This document shows positions 49,733-61,039 of a stretch of 64,000 nt of DNA, piece by piece. Under the pieces are notes generated by a model, which was given only the letters and a program-made list of their open reading frames with translations, ran no database searches and was not told the DNA's origin. A program made the translations under genes and the position numbers. Source of the stretch: Trichuris trichiura (taxonomy: Eukaryota; Nematoda; Enoplea; Trichinellida; Trichuridae). Positions within the stretch are counted from its first letter, which is position 1. Each line of letters starts with the position of its first letter. The stretch is from positions 434,001-498,000 of the forward strand of contig JBAJFE010000015.1 in NCBI GenBank assembly GCA_037903355.1. Direction: 5' to 3'.

Positions 49733-51200
49733 TCAGATGCGCACCTGATCCTCCACTATTACTGTCTCTGAGCCGTAACTACGGACTCTATACAAGACGT
49801 ATTAGTTCAAAGTTAATACAGCACAATGAATTCATTCTCGAAGAACTAAATTATCTCTGAAAGACGTTCAAGGAAGACGGATTTTCGACAAACCTGATAG
49901 AACAGATCACTGATAAAAGATTCAGCCGTCAGCAGTTTTCTACAGAGGGGTGAACACCAATGCCTTAGTTGATTCTTCCACGATATCGCTAGATTACAGG
50001 AAAGATGAAACAACTGGGAAGGTCTCTTGAATTTCAATTAGAGTTCAAAAAGATCACCCAATATCTGTCCCATATTGCGAAGTGACAAACCCTTAGTTTC
50101 GGGGGATAACCGCATGGCATTACGTACGAAATTAAATCCAGTTGCTCAGTGGGAACACTAGCACAGACTAATCTTGCGCTGAAGACGGGAACCGTGCCCT
50201 CCTGAAAGCTGCGCTTAATGAAAGTTTTCACGGGATCGAAATTCCATACTTCAATTACGCAATAAGTACTTTTAGTGTTATAGTTGTTCTATAGAGAGTT
50301 ATGGATCAGACCGACGAAAAAATATAGCATCGAATTGCACTATTTTTTTAAAAAGACGAAGAAAAAGAAAAACTACAATCATGTTACAAGGTACGATAAG
50401 TTTAAAAACTTTAGACAAAACATAGGCAAAGTCAGCAACATTCATGAAGGTTAGATGATAACTATTGTAAAAACAATTCTACGAGTCTTTTCAGCTGAAA
50501 CATTACGCAAGAACTTAGCAATAGTCGAAAAGCGGAGTATTAACTAGTGACTACTACGTTAGCAATTTCGTAAGAAGCCTTGGATGACGTAGAGCAACTA
50601 TTAATGTCAAGCTTACCTTGATACGACATGGGACAGCTTGCGTTGAATTACTGATCCTTCGTCTAAATGCACCGCGACCAAAACCAAATACCGATAAGAA
50701 GAGTATGCAGGTTCAGCTATCGACAACCTGACCGTATTTTGAAATTTTAAAATATTTAACGTGGCAAAGTTGAAGATTCTTTAACTGCAAAACTGTTATT
50801 TCGTGTTTTCATTGACTGTTCTTTCATCAGCTTTTTCACCGACATTCCAGAAGCGATTCCATATTTTTTTCATTCCACGACGTGTTCAATTCTTGATATC
50901 TCTTTCGCGTAAACAGATGCTTGAACGCTACAGAACTCTTACTAAGCTGCATCTTTTCGCCATTCCACTCATACAGGTGAACGACAGTCACCTTTACCGC
51001 TTTAAACGTACACAAATGTTCCGCCGTTTTTCTTTTCTGCTTGATCTGAATGTAGGAGCGGAGGAGAAACTTAAAAGTAGCTTTAAGCTGACGGTTGTCA
51101 GTTTGCTTCCGCCCCAAAAGCTATGCAGGAAACTTGGACGGAGTAATAAAGCAAAAAACTGACAAAGACTAACAAGAGAAAAGTAGTGTCGTGGTCGTAA
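49733..51200. repeat. 1.45-kb repeat unit, second instance in copy 2
   Basis: Begins at catcagatgcgcacctgatc and ends at gtagtgtcgtggtcgtaat. It is directly followed by the sequence that follows the copy 1-only segment in copy 1. Confidence 0.85.
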
Positions 51201-51203
51201 TGT

Positions 51204-53039
51204 CTTGTCGCATGCAACAAATGCTCTATCTGCTTCGCTTCTTCAGCTCGTTCGCTGTTCAAGCTGGTTTCCAGTAACTTCTCCGAAGTGTCACGGAAAT
51301 TGATAAGATTCAGCTTTACTCAAAACATGCTAATATTTGCACTGAGGAAATCAATGTTGCTTTTGTTTTACATATGTCATGCTAATGTGCAGAGGACAGA
51401 AGTTGAGAAGTCAAATGCTTAATTTTTTGAGTAAGAAAAAGATCAGCAACACTTTTAGTCAGCTGGTGATTAGATCTCTGCGGTAGCAAAACTCTGACCG
51501 CACTACTTTAACAGATGGTGAACTTTATTTCTATTAACCAGTACGGTAGGCTCAAACAAGTTTCATCAGTAAACGTGACTGCAACAGCAGCACGCTGATA
51601 CGAAAAAAACTACTGAACGATTGTACAGTGAAAGTTCTTCCGCCGATGACTCACTGCTTAAAAATGTTACACCGCTTTTAACCGTTAAAGCTTTCCTTGT
51701 GTTGTTTTGTTAGTTCTTTTCACGGCAAAAAATCTGCACTAGAGCTCGCACCCCAAAATATATGCTACGTTTTGGTTATGCGCAAAAGTGGCGCAATTGC
51801 TTTCTGGAAAGCACTGTAGAAGCTTTAAATTCGAACTATTATGATTAGCAGGCTCAAAGTTAATTGACGCTCTGTCGTTTATGCCTTTTAACGGCAAAGA
51901 ATATTCCAACAATGGACTTGAGAAACAAAATTTCGTCAATGAATTCCAACTGCCGTGTTGGAAAAGACGTCGAACGAACACCTGACTCAGTGAACCGAAG
52001 TTAATAACAAACTTTTATTTAATGATAAAAATTTAAACAATTTTACAGATTTCAAGTAATTCTTTCTGTCATCGTGAGAAGGGTAAACTATGATGGTTGT
52101 GTGTTAGGAAACCATGAACAGGACATTTTAGCTACGAAAGTCAGTTTTCCTGACTGCAATTCAATTCTGATGTATAACTGTTCCAGACTTCTTGTTGCTG
52201 TCCACACACTCACAAGCAGTCGTCATCACTTAGCCTGCTGAGGATGAGACAGGAAATTTTGATGTCTTCAAAATTATTTAGTCGCAATATATCAACGCAT
52301 ACGGCTAACTGCGCTTCACAAATAAATAAATTGAGAATAATCTATAAAAGCCAACCCAAACTATTATTCTAATAATTTCATCATCGATCAGTCAAACTAC
52401 CATTTACAGGCTTTAGTTTGAATGATCAAGTCCCTACACTGTGCGGCATGAAAAAAAAATTCAAATGAAGAATTAAAGCATGGAATACCTATTAGAGTGT
52501 CCATTTCCGCATCCGGAAGATTCAGCGTGTTTCTTACAGCCGATTTACAGCAGCTATCTAATGGACTGATCACTTTTCGCATTTTCTATTTGCCTAAATA
52601 TAACATTTAATTTGAGCAATGAAGAACGGTGGTGATAACAAACTTTTTTGGTCACGATAATATCTTGAACACCTAATGCAAAAGCATGAAGTTGCAGGTA
52701 GGTAGTGAACAGGCGGGAAAAGCAAGAAAGAAATTGGCAAGCCACTTCTGGCCTAAAAAGCTGAAAAATGAAAGTTGAATCCTCAATTCAACCACTCGGC
52801 CGAATACAACTTCACAAACTGTTGTTCTAACCGCATGGATGCAAAGAAAATGTAAAAACTCTTACTTCGCCTATGCGCACAGAACACTCGGTTGCACCAA
52901 CTAAATTTGTAGCCAGAAACGTTGCAGCCAAAACGCATACTGGTTGATAAAGCAAAAGCAGCTCCTCGTCGAGCTTATCTCTTCTCATTTTCTCGCTGAA
53001 AGATAGGGGATACTGGTTTTTCTCTCGCGCGATAAGATA
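51204..53039. other. AT-rich copy 2 sequence, no gene seen
   Basis: Collinear with 22920-24590 and 25329-25492. Includes the empty hAT target site at 52869-52876. No coding signal. Confidence 0.5.
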
Positions 53040-53544
53040 TTATGAAGCGTACATTGGCGGAGGGTACTTCCAGGGAGAGCGATTAGCTTGCCATAGGGGC
53101 ATCCTCGAATAGGTTTTTGTCCAACAAGCTGCAAAGCAGTTGTCCTTGACGCGCGACAACCCAACTTTCTTCCAAATCAAATCCAGTGTCTTCTATCACG
53201 CCTTTGATCAATTCTTAAAGCGTGGCAATCATTAAATAGAAACTTAGCATAAATTTTGTTACCTTTAACAATGGAACACTTAGGGCTCCAAATGCTCCGA
53301 GGATTCGTAAGTACAAATAAGCGCAAACGGCCATCGAAAGGAGGCCTGTGAACATGGCAGGCAAAACGCTACGCTCTCTGCGATGTACTGGAGACTGCGC
53401 ACCGTTGCCAGCCGCTCGGTAAAGATTGCGGTTGTAAGCCAATGGAAATGCTGGGGACGTACCGCACGGAAAGAAAGCCCTTAGGAAACGTTTCAGCTTG
53501 AGATACGACAAAACAAGCTGGAAAATTTCATGAGAGCTCGCCAT
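53040..53544 (-). CDS. Small membrane-like protein, unidentified (144 aa, two exons)
   Basis: Exon 1 runs 53544-53263 from an ATG (MASSHEIFQLVLSYLKLKRF) to a good donor (AAAG/gtaaca). Exon 2 runs 53192-53040 to TAA and ends RSPWKYPPPMYAS. Total coding length is 435 nt, in frame. The only hydrophobic segment is MFTGLLSMAVCAYLYLRILG at residues about 69-88, suggesting a single membrane span with a basic N-terminal part; a mitochondrial or ER location is a guess. The exon 2 acceptor (gtgatag) lacks a pyrimidine tract, but it is the only nearby phase-0 choice that stays open. A truncated second copy sits at 25493-25773. It is divergent to UTP6, with 499 bp between the start codons. Confidence 0.5.
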
Positions 53545-54043
53545 GACAACCAAAATTTTTCGAAAGGAAACCTAAGAAATGAAAAATAATGCTGGTTGCC
53601 CTGAATCACCGAGAATTTGTCCACTAAAGGCTGTCATAATTGAGACGGAGATTTCATTAGTACGAATTGTGCGCGTCGAAACGTTACACTGCGCCTGTTT
53701 ATTTGCGCATAAAAAAGCTGTTTTTGCGCTGTACGCAACCGCGCAGCTGTTTTCATTTTTCGTTGTCTTTAAGATAGAATAATATCCGTTGAGAATTGTC
53801 ATTCTGCCGCCCACAAGGTAAAACAACGAGTCTGAACTGTACATCAGGGCATAGTGGAAGTCGAATATCGAACTATTTAATTGTTACGTTGAACGGGGTA
53901 TTATGCGCTACTTGTGTCGGCGTGAGCATAAGATGCGCAGCGTTCAAGTGTGCCCGTCATTATTTGACCTTCAAGTACTTTGCTTACTGTACTTTTTGCG
54001 AACGACCTTGTTGAGATAAACTTTCCAGCATTTAGCCTTCGCA

Positions 54044-57000
54044 ATGAGCGAGCTCGTTGAAAGACATCTGGAGTGTTTGTTGCCCATTTTTGAAAGTCTT
54101 GAGCGCCTTAAGCTGTTCACTCGCGAAGAAATCAGGTAATTGTAAACATGTCTTCGCTGCACGATCATCCTCATCGCGTTTCGATTGCAGACTTACTGTT
54201 GCCAAACTGAAGAGCCACGAATATAGAACTCAGCGCATTTGCAAACGAAAGGAAGATCTTCTTGCGTATATTCAGGTTGTCAGCTTATAACAAAGAATTC
54301 AGTTTTTATGCGCTGCTGCTTTAGTATTTGCTATGCTTTTCGAAACTTATAGCCCTGCGGCGTCGGGCAACCGGTATTCATGCTTGCAAAGAAGAAATAA
54401 ACAAGACGTTGAACAGGAAAATCGAATATCTCTTCAGGGTTCGTACAATTAATTCGAGCCTCTTTTCCTGAACGGATAAGTGCCAGTAGAGTATCGCTTT
54501 TGCAGGTTGCTTGTCATCGATATCCCAACGATGAATCCATATGGCTGTCCCGTATAGACTGCGCTAAGAAAAGAGTACGTTTTCAATTAGCACTTTTCTA
54601 TTCCAACGTTTGCTTTAAGGGTTTGACAATTTTGGTCGGCGATCAGTACAAGCAAATGCTCAAACTACATCCAAAGAAACCACGTACTTTTCACTTTCCA
54701 TTACGCAGTGTTCTTCCACTTCGGTTGCTAATTTTAAGATCTTTGGATAGCCGCCGCAAAATGGCAAATGGAAGCGAATATGAGCACGCAAAATGCTAGA
54801 ACCCTATTGCATAGTGCCGTCCGCTTCAATAAGAATTGTGAAAAACTTTGGGCTGAGGTAATGGCTCAGTTAAAATGTAACTCCTTTCGAACGTTTTAGT
54901 AATTCCGCTCTCTTTCTTTTTTCATGCTTTTCTTGGATGCAATGATTTTCCCTTTTTCTCTTTTAGTTGTTGAAATTCGAATTGCTCAACGTCGAAAAGG
55001 TAACGCGTTTGAATTCCAGCTGCCTTTGAATCGACGTTTCCTGTATTACAAGGTGCTGAAGCGGAGAAACGTCTTTCTAAGGCGTCGAAGAAAGAAAAAA
55101 CTTCGTGAGGTATGCAAAATAAGTTCATAGGTCGTATACTGTTGTGGGTAAGCATAGCATTGCATAAAGAAAATGGCCGGTATTTTCTGATCTTTGAAGC
55201 TTCAAATAACTAAACCCAGCTTACGCTCTTATATAATTTCTTTTGTAACCCATTTGTTTGCTTTCATATTTCGGGTGTTCACCAGAAAGTATTCGCTTAG
55301 AACCCGCGGATGCCGAAATTAAAATGGCCACTTTAAAGTTTGAAAATTATAAGCGTAAAGTGGCCGCTTTAAAAATCCTATTTCTTAGCCTGAAATAGCG
55401 CATTTCAAGCCTGCTTAAAATATCAAAGCCTTTAACTTGCAAGTCAATAACGTAGACAGATTGCTTGGGTGAATACTACGGTTAATGGAAGTAAATGGTC
55501 GCTGTTTAGAAAGATGTAAAATCTGCCGATTTGAAATTGCCGGCCATTGTTTTTCGTCACGCCGTTAAAGCGATCGAAGGTACTGATAGTGATTCAACTA
55601 ATTCGGTCAACGTTCATGCCATATCGATGGCCTTTGTACAGACGATCGTTCCTTTTGCTGTCGCTTATTGGAAGTGGTTCATTCGTTTCCTTTTGCAAAG
55701 CAGTTGGCCGACCAAGTGGAACAGTAGTAAGGTTGCCCTTTACCGTCTGTAAGATATTGTCGGTAATATTTCCGCATCGCAGTATGAATGATCATTTTGC
55801 CAACGATGAAAAGCAAATCGACCACATAATTCGAAGCGACAGTTGCTTTTTCAAAAAGTTTGATTTGCAAGTATTCGACGAAGGAATAATGGACGAATCA
55901 TTATGGGTCGAGCGTTTTCGCGCCTGTTGCCAAAAGTACACGAATGCTATTGAAAATTCTCCTAGCTGTGAGTTTGAAAGCAAGCTGGCTGATAATGCAT
56001 TTTTTAAATTCGCTACGTTTCAGATGGAATGCGTCTTTTGTACATAAACTTTTGTCATGACGTTTTCCGATTACCGTCAAGCAGTTCACCTTTACGAGAA
56101 CAGGTCAGATTTAAGAAAATCTTCTAATTTATTGTTTGCTTTACTATATCTCTATTTTTTTAAGTCTTACCTTCGTCTATTCTTCGGCTATGCGATGACT
56201 TATGTAACATGCCAATGTGACGCAGGTTTCTTCGTTGATTGGGTAATAGAATAACGCTTTTGTCAGTCATTCCCAACTGGTACTCTTTTGAAGGCGAACA
56301 TCTGTCCAACTGCGCATTGCAAGGTTATCATACTTCAAGCAGGTTTGCGAAGGTTTCCTAAAGCCATTGATTTGTGGTTGCTTCTACTGAAATATCAGTC
56401 GGATGCACAAATGGACGAAAATGTTATTGACGCTTCGATCAGTAAGGCGAAGCAGCTTCTATCGCCTGACGTGAGATCTTCGCGACCGCCTCAAATAGGA
56501 TTGCTTCAAAATCATTTTAAGGAGGCTTTCCCAATTTGGAAAAAGGCAATTGGACGATACAGCACCAATAGCTGTCCAACAAAACTGCTCGAACAGTTCA
56601 AGGTGACCACCGCACGCAATAGCACATGATTGCCCTTCTAATTAGTACTATTTCAGTCGGGAATTCATTTGCAAACTTCCATCTCAAATTATGTGAAAAG
56701 GGAGTATCTGCGCTTCATATACAACACCAAAGGGATCGAAAGCGCTCGTAAACTTTACCACCAAAAGTATGTTCACTGTTGTCGCATTGAATCTAAGTTT
56801 TATTACTATCTTCAGATTGTGCGTAGTATCTCCCGCCTCGCTGCAGTTGCATTACGACTACGTCAGCTTTGAGATGGAACAAGTATATTCTCGTTACACT
56901 TGCAGAGTTGTTTCAATTTTCAGCTTTTCTTTTCAGAAACCTCCATGCGCAGAGTACATTCGAAAAAGTTACGAAAAAGCGATCGTTCACCATGGGTGCA

Positions 57001-57182
57001 ACGTAAAAATTTGGTTGGACTATCTGTTGTTCGAATCGACAATAGGGAACGCCTTTCTGTGCAGTCAAATTCATCATAGAGCGGTTAGAAACTTACCGCC
57101 AAAACTTGTTCAACAATTTCTAGAAGCCAATGTGTTACGCGAAAGTGTCACCACTAAGCGAAGCCTTAAGAGCTGCCATTAA
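54044..57182 (+). CDS. UTP6: UTP6, U3 snoRNA-associated protein (SSU processome, HAT repeats)
   Basis: UTP6 is a nucleolar protein of the small-subunit processome needed for early 18S rRNA processing. The start MSELVERHLECLLPIFESLE matches the family N-terminus, and the HAT-type repeats follow. Exons with consistent phase: 54044-54135, 54191-54275, 54325-54438, 54506-54574, 54620-54683, 54739-54857, 54967-54999, 55053-55109, one starting at 55510, then 56294-56470, 56522-56602, 56657-56766, 56816-56882 and 56937-57182 (TAA). Introns are mostly 45-70 bp. HAT signatures visible are DESIWLSRIDCAKK, KPHLWIAAAKWQME, RFPKAIDLWLLLLKYQ, NYVKREYLRFIYN and VKIWLDYLLFES. The structure between about 55640 and 56290 is unresolved, although it clearly contains coding sequence (MDESLWVERFRACCQKY). 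The last exon gives the expected C-terminus. Confidence 0.92.
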
Positions 57183-57240
57183 AATGGGACATGTTTTAAA
57201 TCTTCAACTTTGAGAAAAGGCAACATTTTGGTGAAAAAGT

Positions 57241-58303
57241 TCATTTTGTGTTTCCTAACGAGACTTGATTTAACAAACCGCAAAACTGGTTCTGCAACGA
57301 CTGCGTCACATTGCACAAACCTTCAACGGGATGCTGCGTAAGCGAGACGGTCTCCATGGCAAAATTTTGAATGGATTTCTCTTGAAATTCTTCGACTTCC
57401 TTTGCTGTTAGAATTCTGTTATTCACTACGCAAGCTGCAACTGCAAATTGTTCAACGGTACACTATTATGTCCTTACCAAGAAGAATTAGCCATCGGATC
57501 GACTTGAGTTCTTTGCTTAACAATGGAAGGAGATCAGCTCTTTCGGCTAACAATATTATGTTGCTCGAATTGAACAACGGATAAAGTTGGGCAAGCGACG
57601 AGTCTTTAATTATATGACTCATTACTTTGTTATTGTAAACTTTGAGAATGAATCCTTTGCTGCCCAGTCTGTAAATAATGCAGTTTGTCCAATGAATGAA
57701 TGATCAATTTTCACTTCATAGAATCCAAATGCTTTTGACGACCGGCGCAAGGAAGGCAATGACAGACAGCCAGAAGTTTCGTTTCCAATAATTTGCTACG
57801 AATGCATTTTGACAATGCGTACTCGATTGGAGTAAGCTACGTGCGCGAACAACTTTACTGATTGAAACATTGAAGCGAAGAGCTGCTAACGTACCTGCTG
57901 GCGAACGTCCAAATTGGACTCCTCCTTGCGAAGCGCTAATTTGCACAGTTTCCTTCTTTGCCGAGCAATAGCTGGATCTTCAGGAACTGGCTGAACAACT
58001 TTTTCGAAAACTCGTCTAGCGAAATGGCGAGGAATTGGCTTTGAAATTTTCGGCGCATTTGCGCCAACGGCAGCGCTACGGTGGATGCTTCGAAAGCCTG
58101 AATGAAACAATAAGCAAAATGATCAATCCCGGCGTGAACAAAACGGATCGTTCGGCAATGGATCTAACAACGTTGGGTTCCAGCGAACGCCAACCACAAC
58201 AAGGTAACAATTCTATTTCACCTTAGCCAACGAAACTAATGTATGCTATAGTTAACAGTTAAGCTAAACAGTTTTTCTTACTTGCTACGAACGTTGAAGT
58301 CAT
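57241..58303 (-). CDS. MRPL10: Mitochondrial large-subunit ribosomal protein L10 (uL10m)
   Basis: Five exons on the minus strand: 58303-58282, 58097-57895, 57836-57715, 57668-57478 and 57440-57241 (TGA). The sum is 738 nt, 245 residues, all phases agreeing; human MRPL10 is about 260. The N-terminus MTSTFVASFRSIHRSAA is rich in Arg/Ser and fits a mitochondrial presequence. Family landmarks are LLETKLLAVCHCLP (compare the human AVCQNVALS region), LGSKGFILKVYNNKVMSHII, LAQLYPLFNSSNIILLAE and NNRILTAKEVEEFQEKS. The protein belongs to the mitoribosome stalk base. Its stop lies 58 bp from the convergent UTP6 stop, so the 3' UTRs probably overlap. The first intron is about 184 bp, the others about 37-58 bp. 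Confidence 0.9.
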
Positions 58304-59510
58304 ATTAATGGTATAACAATGCCGGTAGGGTATTTTGGATGCATTTAAATTACAGTATGCTGTCATTTATTGAGACGCAGGTTCTATGCACTTACGGCTT
58401 TTCTTTACGTATCTCAGTTTTAGATAATTTTTCGAATTCCTCTCAAGACGTATCAGTAATTAGCGGTTTGTTCGACCTGATTGAGTTTGTAAATTTTTTT
58501 TAGCGAATCCATTTGTTATAAATAAGCAATGTATGGTCGTAATCTGTTCACTGCTTACAAATGATCTTTTTTAATGCGGGATTTTCAAGATTTAACTTGC
58601 CCTGTCATAAGCGCGTAAAGTTAAAATGGAAAAATAATCCACATAAGAAATTGGCGCCTAATAATGGGGACGCGAATTGAACAGGATAATGTTCACTTGT
58701 CGAAAGTGGATTCGACCAGAGGGCAGTAAAAATTAAAACGCAGAAAGAAGACCAAAAAAGGAAAAATGAATTTTTTAGTAAACTAGTAGCCTAAAGCATC
58801 ATTTCCCAATTTTTTTCGGATTAAGTCCCCCTATCCACGAGGGTTGGATCTTTCCGTGTCCTCCGTACCTTTTCCCGCCGTCCTTCTCCTGCTGAAACCA
58901 TATCGCCCGTTTTATTCTGGTATCAAAGTCCCCGTCGTTCTCCCGTTCGTTTTTCCAAGGCCCTTAAAGGTGACCGTGGGGTATATCCTGGGAACTACTA
59001 GTGTAAAGAACATTATGATTTTTGAAACAAACAAAGGTTTCTATTTCATTCGTACGTTTTGCATTAGGCTTTACTATTCACTCCTACCGACCGTTGATTT
59101 TTCGTGGTGTTCATGCTCGATAAAATCAGCACATGCTCCTTCGTCAATGATTGGCCTGCTAGGACGCTAAGCATATGTGTTACGCTCAGGTGAAAGCAGA
59201 AGAGGGTGCCATGCAGTCTTGTTCCTTTCTCGTCTAAGTCTAAATGCAAACCTTACGTTCTCGGAAGAAAGGACAGAACAGCTGAAAAAAGGACGTGGTC
59301 AATTACCTTTTCCTTTTGCCTAAGCCCAAGCGTGTAGCTTACGCTTAGGCTGCGTCGCAGCGGACTCATTGGAAGACTCTGGCTGAAGGCTCCAAAGGCT
59401 AAAGGTCGACTGTGGAGTGGGGACGTAAATGACTAAAGGTCGTTACTTCGTTATTAAATAAGTTCAATTTAAAGGCTTGGTATTTTTAATGGGATTATTT
59501 TCATTTTAAG
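58304..59510. other. No gene identified
   Basis: MRPL10 upstream region followed by sequence with unsupported frames (a 108-codon frame at 58844-59170 has no ATG at its start and no family likeness). The words gacgctaagc (59161) and gcttacgcttaggc (59337) hint at a small inverted repeat. Confidence 0.4.
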
Positions 59511-59519
59511 TACCTGTAA

Positions 59520-59640
59520 CTGAACGAAACAATTGCTCTATCACCCAGTGGCTGAGCAACTGTTGGAAAAGTGTATGGAACGCAACTGAGTGTATTCCGA
59601 AGCCTTCGGAGAGCTCTAGTTTTGTTGTTAGCAGTGAGAA
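59520..59640. mobile_element. Left half of a foldback element, outside the duplication
   Basis: gaaacaattgctctatcacc, gtggctgagcaactgttgg and a later ctctagttttgttgtta match the left arm and inner part of the elements at 6017 and 6577, with about 20% difference. The right arm is missing. Confidence 0.65.
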
Positions 59641-60187
59641 GGACAAATTCGGTTTATCTTTTTCGGCTTTCTACGAGTTTCGGTTTCCTTTGCCTACTGG
59701 ATGACGTCACTTCCAAGAAGATTGCATTTTCCCGTTTAAAGACTCCTCCCTACCGCTAAGCTGCAATTTTGCGGTGTCCCTGTGGGATTTTTTTATTCCG
59801 TTTTATTTTATGTGTTTATCACTGGGCAACGTGACCCACTAAAGCTCTGCAATAAAAGAGATCATAAGAAGTGAGTAGGACGTACTTGTACATTGAGGAA
59901 TCTCTTTCAGCTAAGCGTCAGCATAAGGTTCCTATTTAATCGGAATTTGCCGAGGGTCCATCACGTGGGTAGACAAGGCGCTTTATGCTCGCCTACGCTT
60001 GTGGGTTATGTTAACATGCGTTCAGGAAATAGTGATAGTCGTGTGCCATATTGGTCACAATTACTTGCAGCGCATACGCGTATTAATAATTGGGTTTCAA
60101 CTGTAAACTCTTGGCAACTTGTACCTGTGCTTGTCAAGCATGATGAGGATTGTTTCGTTGGCTTTCAAGAGAGTTTGTATTAATTTG

Positions 60188-60598
60188 TCAAAATTTCTGC
60201 TGCTGAGCTAGGTAATTAATTAAGGAATATCTCTTTGTAAAGCCTTCTGGGGTTAACACTTTAATAGCAGAAGGTCTTATTACTTCCTTAGGTAGCGGAT
60301 CGATTTTTTCATTTGTCTTTGTATGGCTTTCTGCCATTGAGTATCGAGACAAGGAAAGTCCAGTTGCTTTCGAGGCACGAAGAGCAGTGGCATCTGCTTT
60401 CGCTTGGTTGAGTAGCTGTTCCTCTTGGGAATGAATTGACGGAAGACGTTCCCTGCCGATGTGATGAAAGTTACTCAATCCGCTTTGTTGCCTGTAGCGA
60501 TAATTAGCAGCACTTTGGTCAGGAAGGAGTTGAGCGCCAGCTATACAGGAAGTGCCATGTCTTTGTAGCGTCCATCGTGCGGATACGCGGAAAATGTC
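60188..60598 (-). CDS. Unidentified protein exon, about 135 codons
   Basis: A long minus-strand frame ending PEGFTKRYSLINYLAQQQKF before the stop. The composition looks like a real protein: a basic Arg/Ser-rich beginning (RVSARWTLQRHG) that could be a mitochondrial presequence, then a charged helical part (SQEEQLLNQAKADATAL). There is no in-frame ATG near the start; a TAA lies just upstream, preceded by ctttaag that could be an acceptor needing a phase-1 exon I did not find. It may be the terminal exon of a spliced gene. I recognise no family. Confidence 0.4.
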   Translation of the reverse strand, partial: DIFRVSARWTLQRHGTSCIAGAQLLPDQSAANYRYRQQSGLSNFHHIGRERLPSIHSQEEQLLNQAKADATALRASKATGLSLSRYSMAESHTKTNEKIDPLPKEVIRPSAIKVLTPEGFTKRYSLINYLAQQQKF

Positions 60599-60844
60599 AA
60601 AGCAGGTTTCCACTTAAAGCAGGTTTGCACATATCGCCGCATTGACGTTGAATGGAAAAGTTAATTGGTAGCGTAAATATTGAAAATAATTTTGCCTAGT
60701 CCGCCTGGCTAATTATAGGGAGCCATATTTGTCAACAATAGAACTTTCGGGAAAGTTTTAAAACCGAATGGTTGTTTTTGCAGCTTGCCGCGTTTAACAT
60801 TTAGGGGGCAGGAACGGCGCTTCTAACTTTCTGAAAGTTTGAAG

Positions 60845-61030
60845 ATGTTGATAAGTGATCGTCCAGCCGACAGACAACACGTTCCGGAAAGCTTTGGCAA
60901 ACTTTTTCTTTATTATTCAACGTACTACTACTTTCCCTTTGGCTTTGTGGTGAACGTCTACAACGTAGCGCATCTACGAAGAACACTGAAGCGTCACAAG
61001 AGCTACAAACAGGAAAAGCAGCAATTTTGA
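60845..61030 (+). CDS. Possible small ORF with one membrane-like segment
   Basis: ATG frame of about 60 codons with an aromatic hydrophobic stretch (LFLYYSTYYYFPFGFVVNVY) followed by a basic tail (RRTLKRHKSYKQEKQQ) and TGA. It could be an exon of a small membrane protein. The minus strand is also open here, and I recognise no family. Confidence 0.25.
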   Translation: MLISDRPADRQHVPESFGKLFLYYSTYYYFPFGFVVNVYNVAHLRRTLKRHKSYKQEKQQF

Positions 61031-61039
61031 TTTAATAAG

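Larger units (their letters stand above)
30524..53320. repeat. Segmental duplication, copy 2
   Basis: 22.8 kb collinear with 5003-25773. Extra sequence relative to copy 1: about 830 bp at 46130-46958, a second 1.45-kb unit with its linker (48475-51200), two more 21-bp units, and an insertion of roughly 40 bp at about 42195. Missing relative to copy 1: 39 bp (12133-12171), the 820-bp segment at 22095-22915 and the hAT element. Its right edge continues without a break into the intact gene at 53040-53544, so this copy has the natural right flank. Confidence 0.95.

Noticed and set aside
59893..60183. 96-codon plus frame overlapping the minus ORF at 60188
   Set aside because: It starts at a TTG, has no supported upstream exon and no family likeness.
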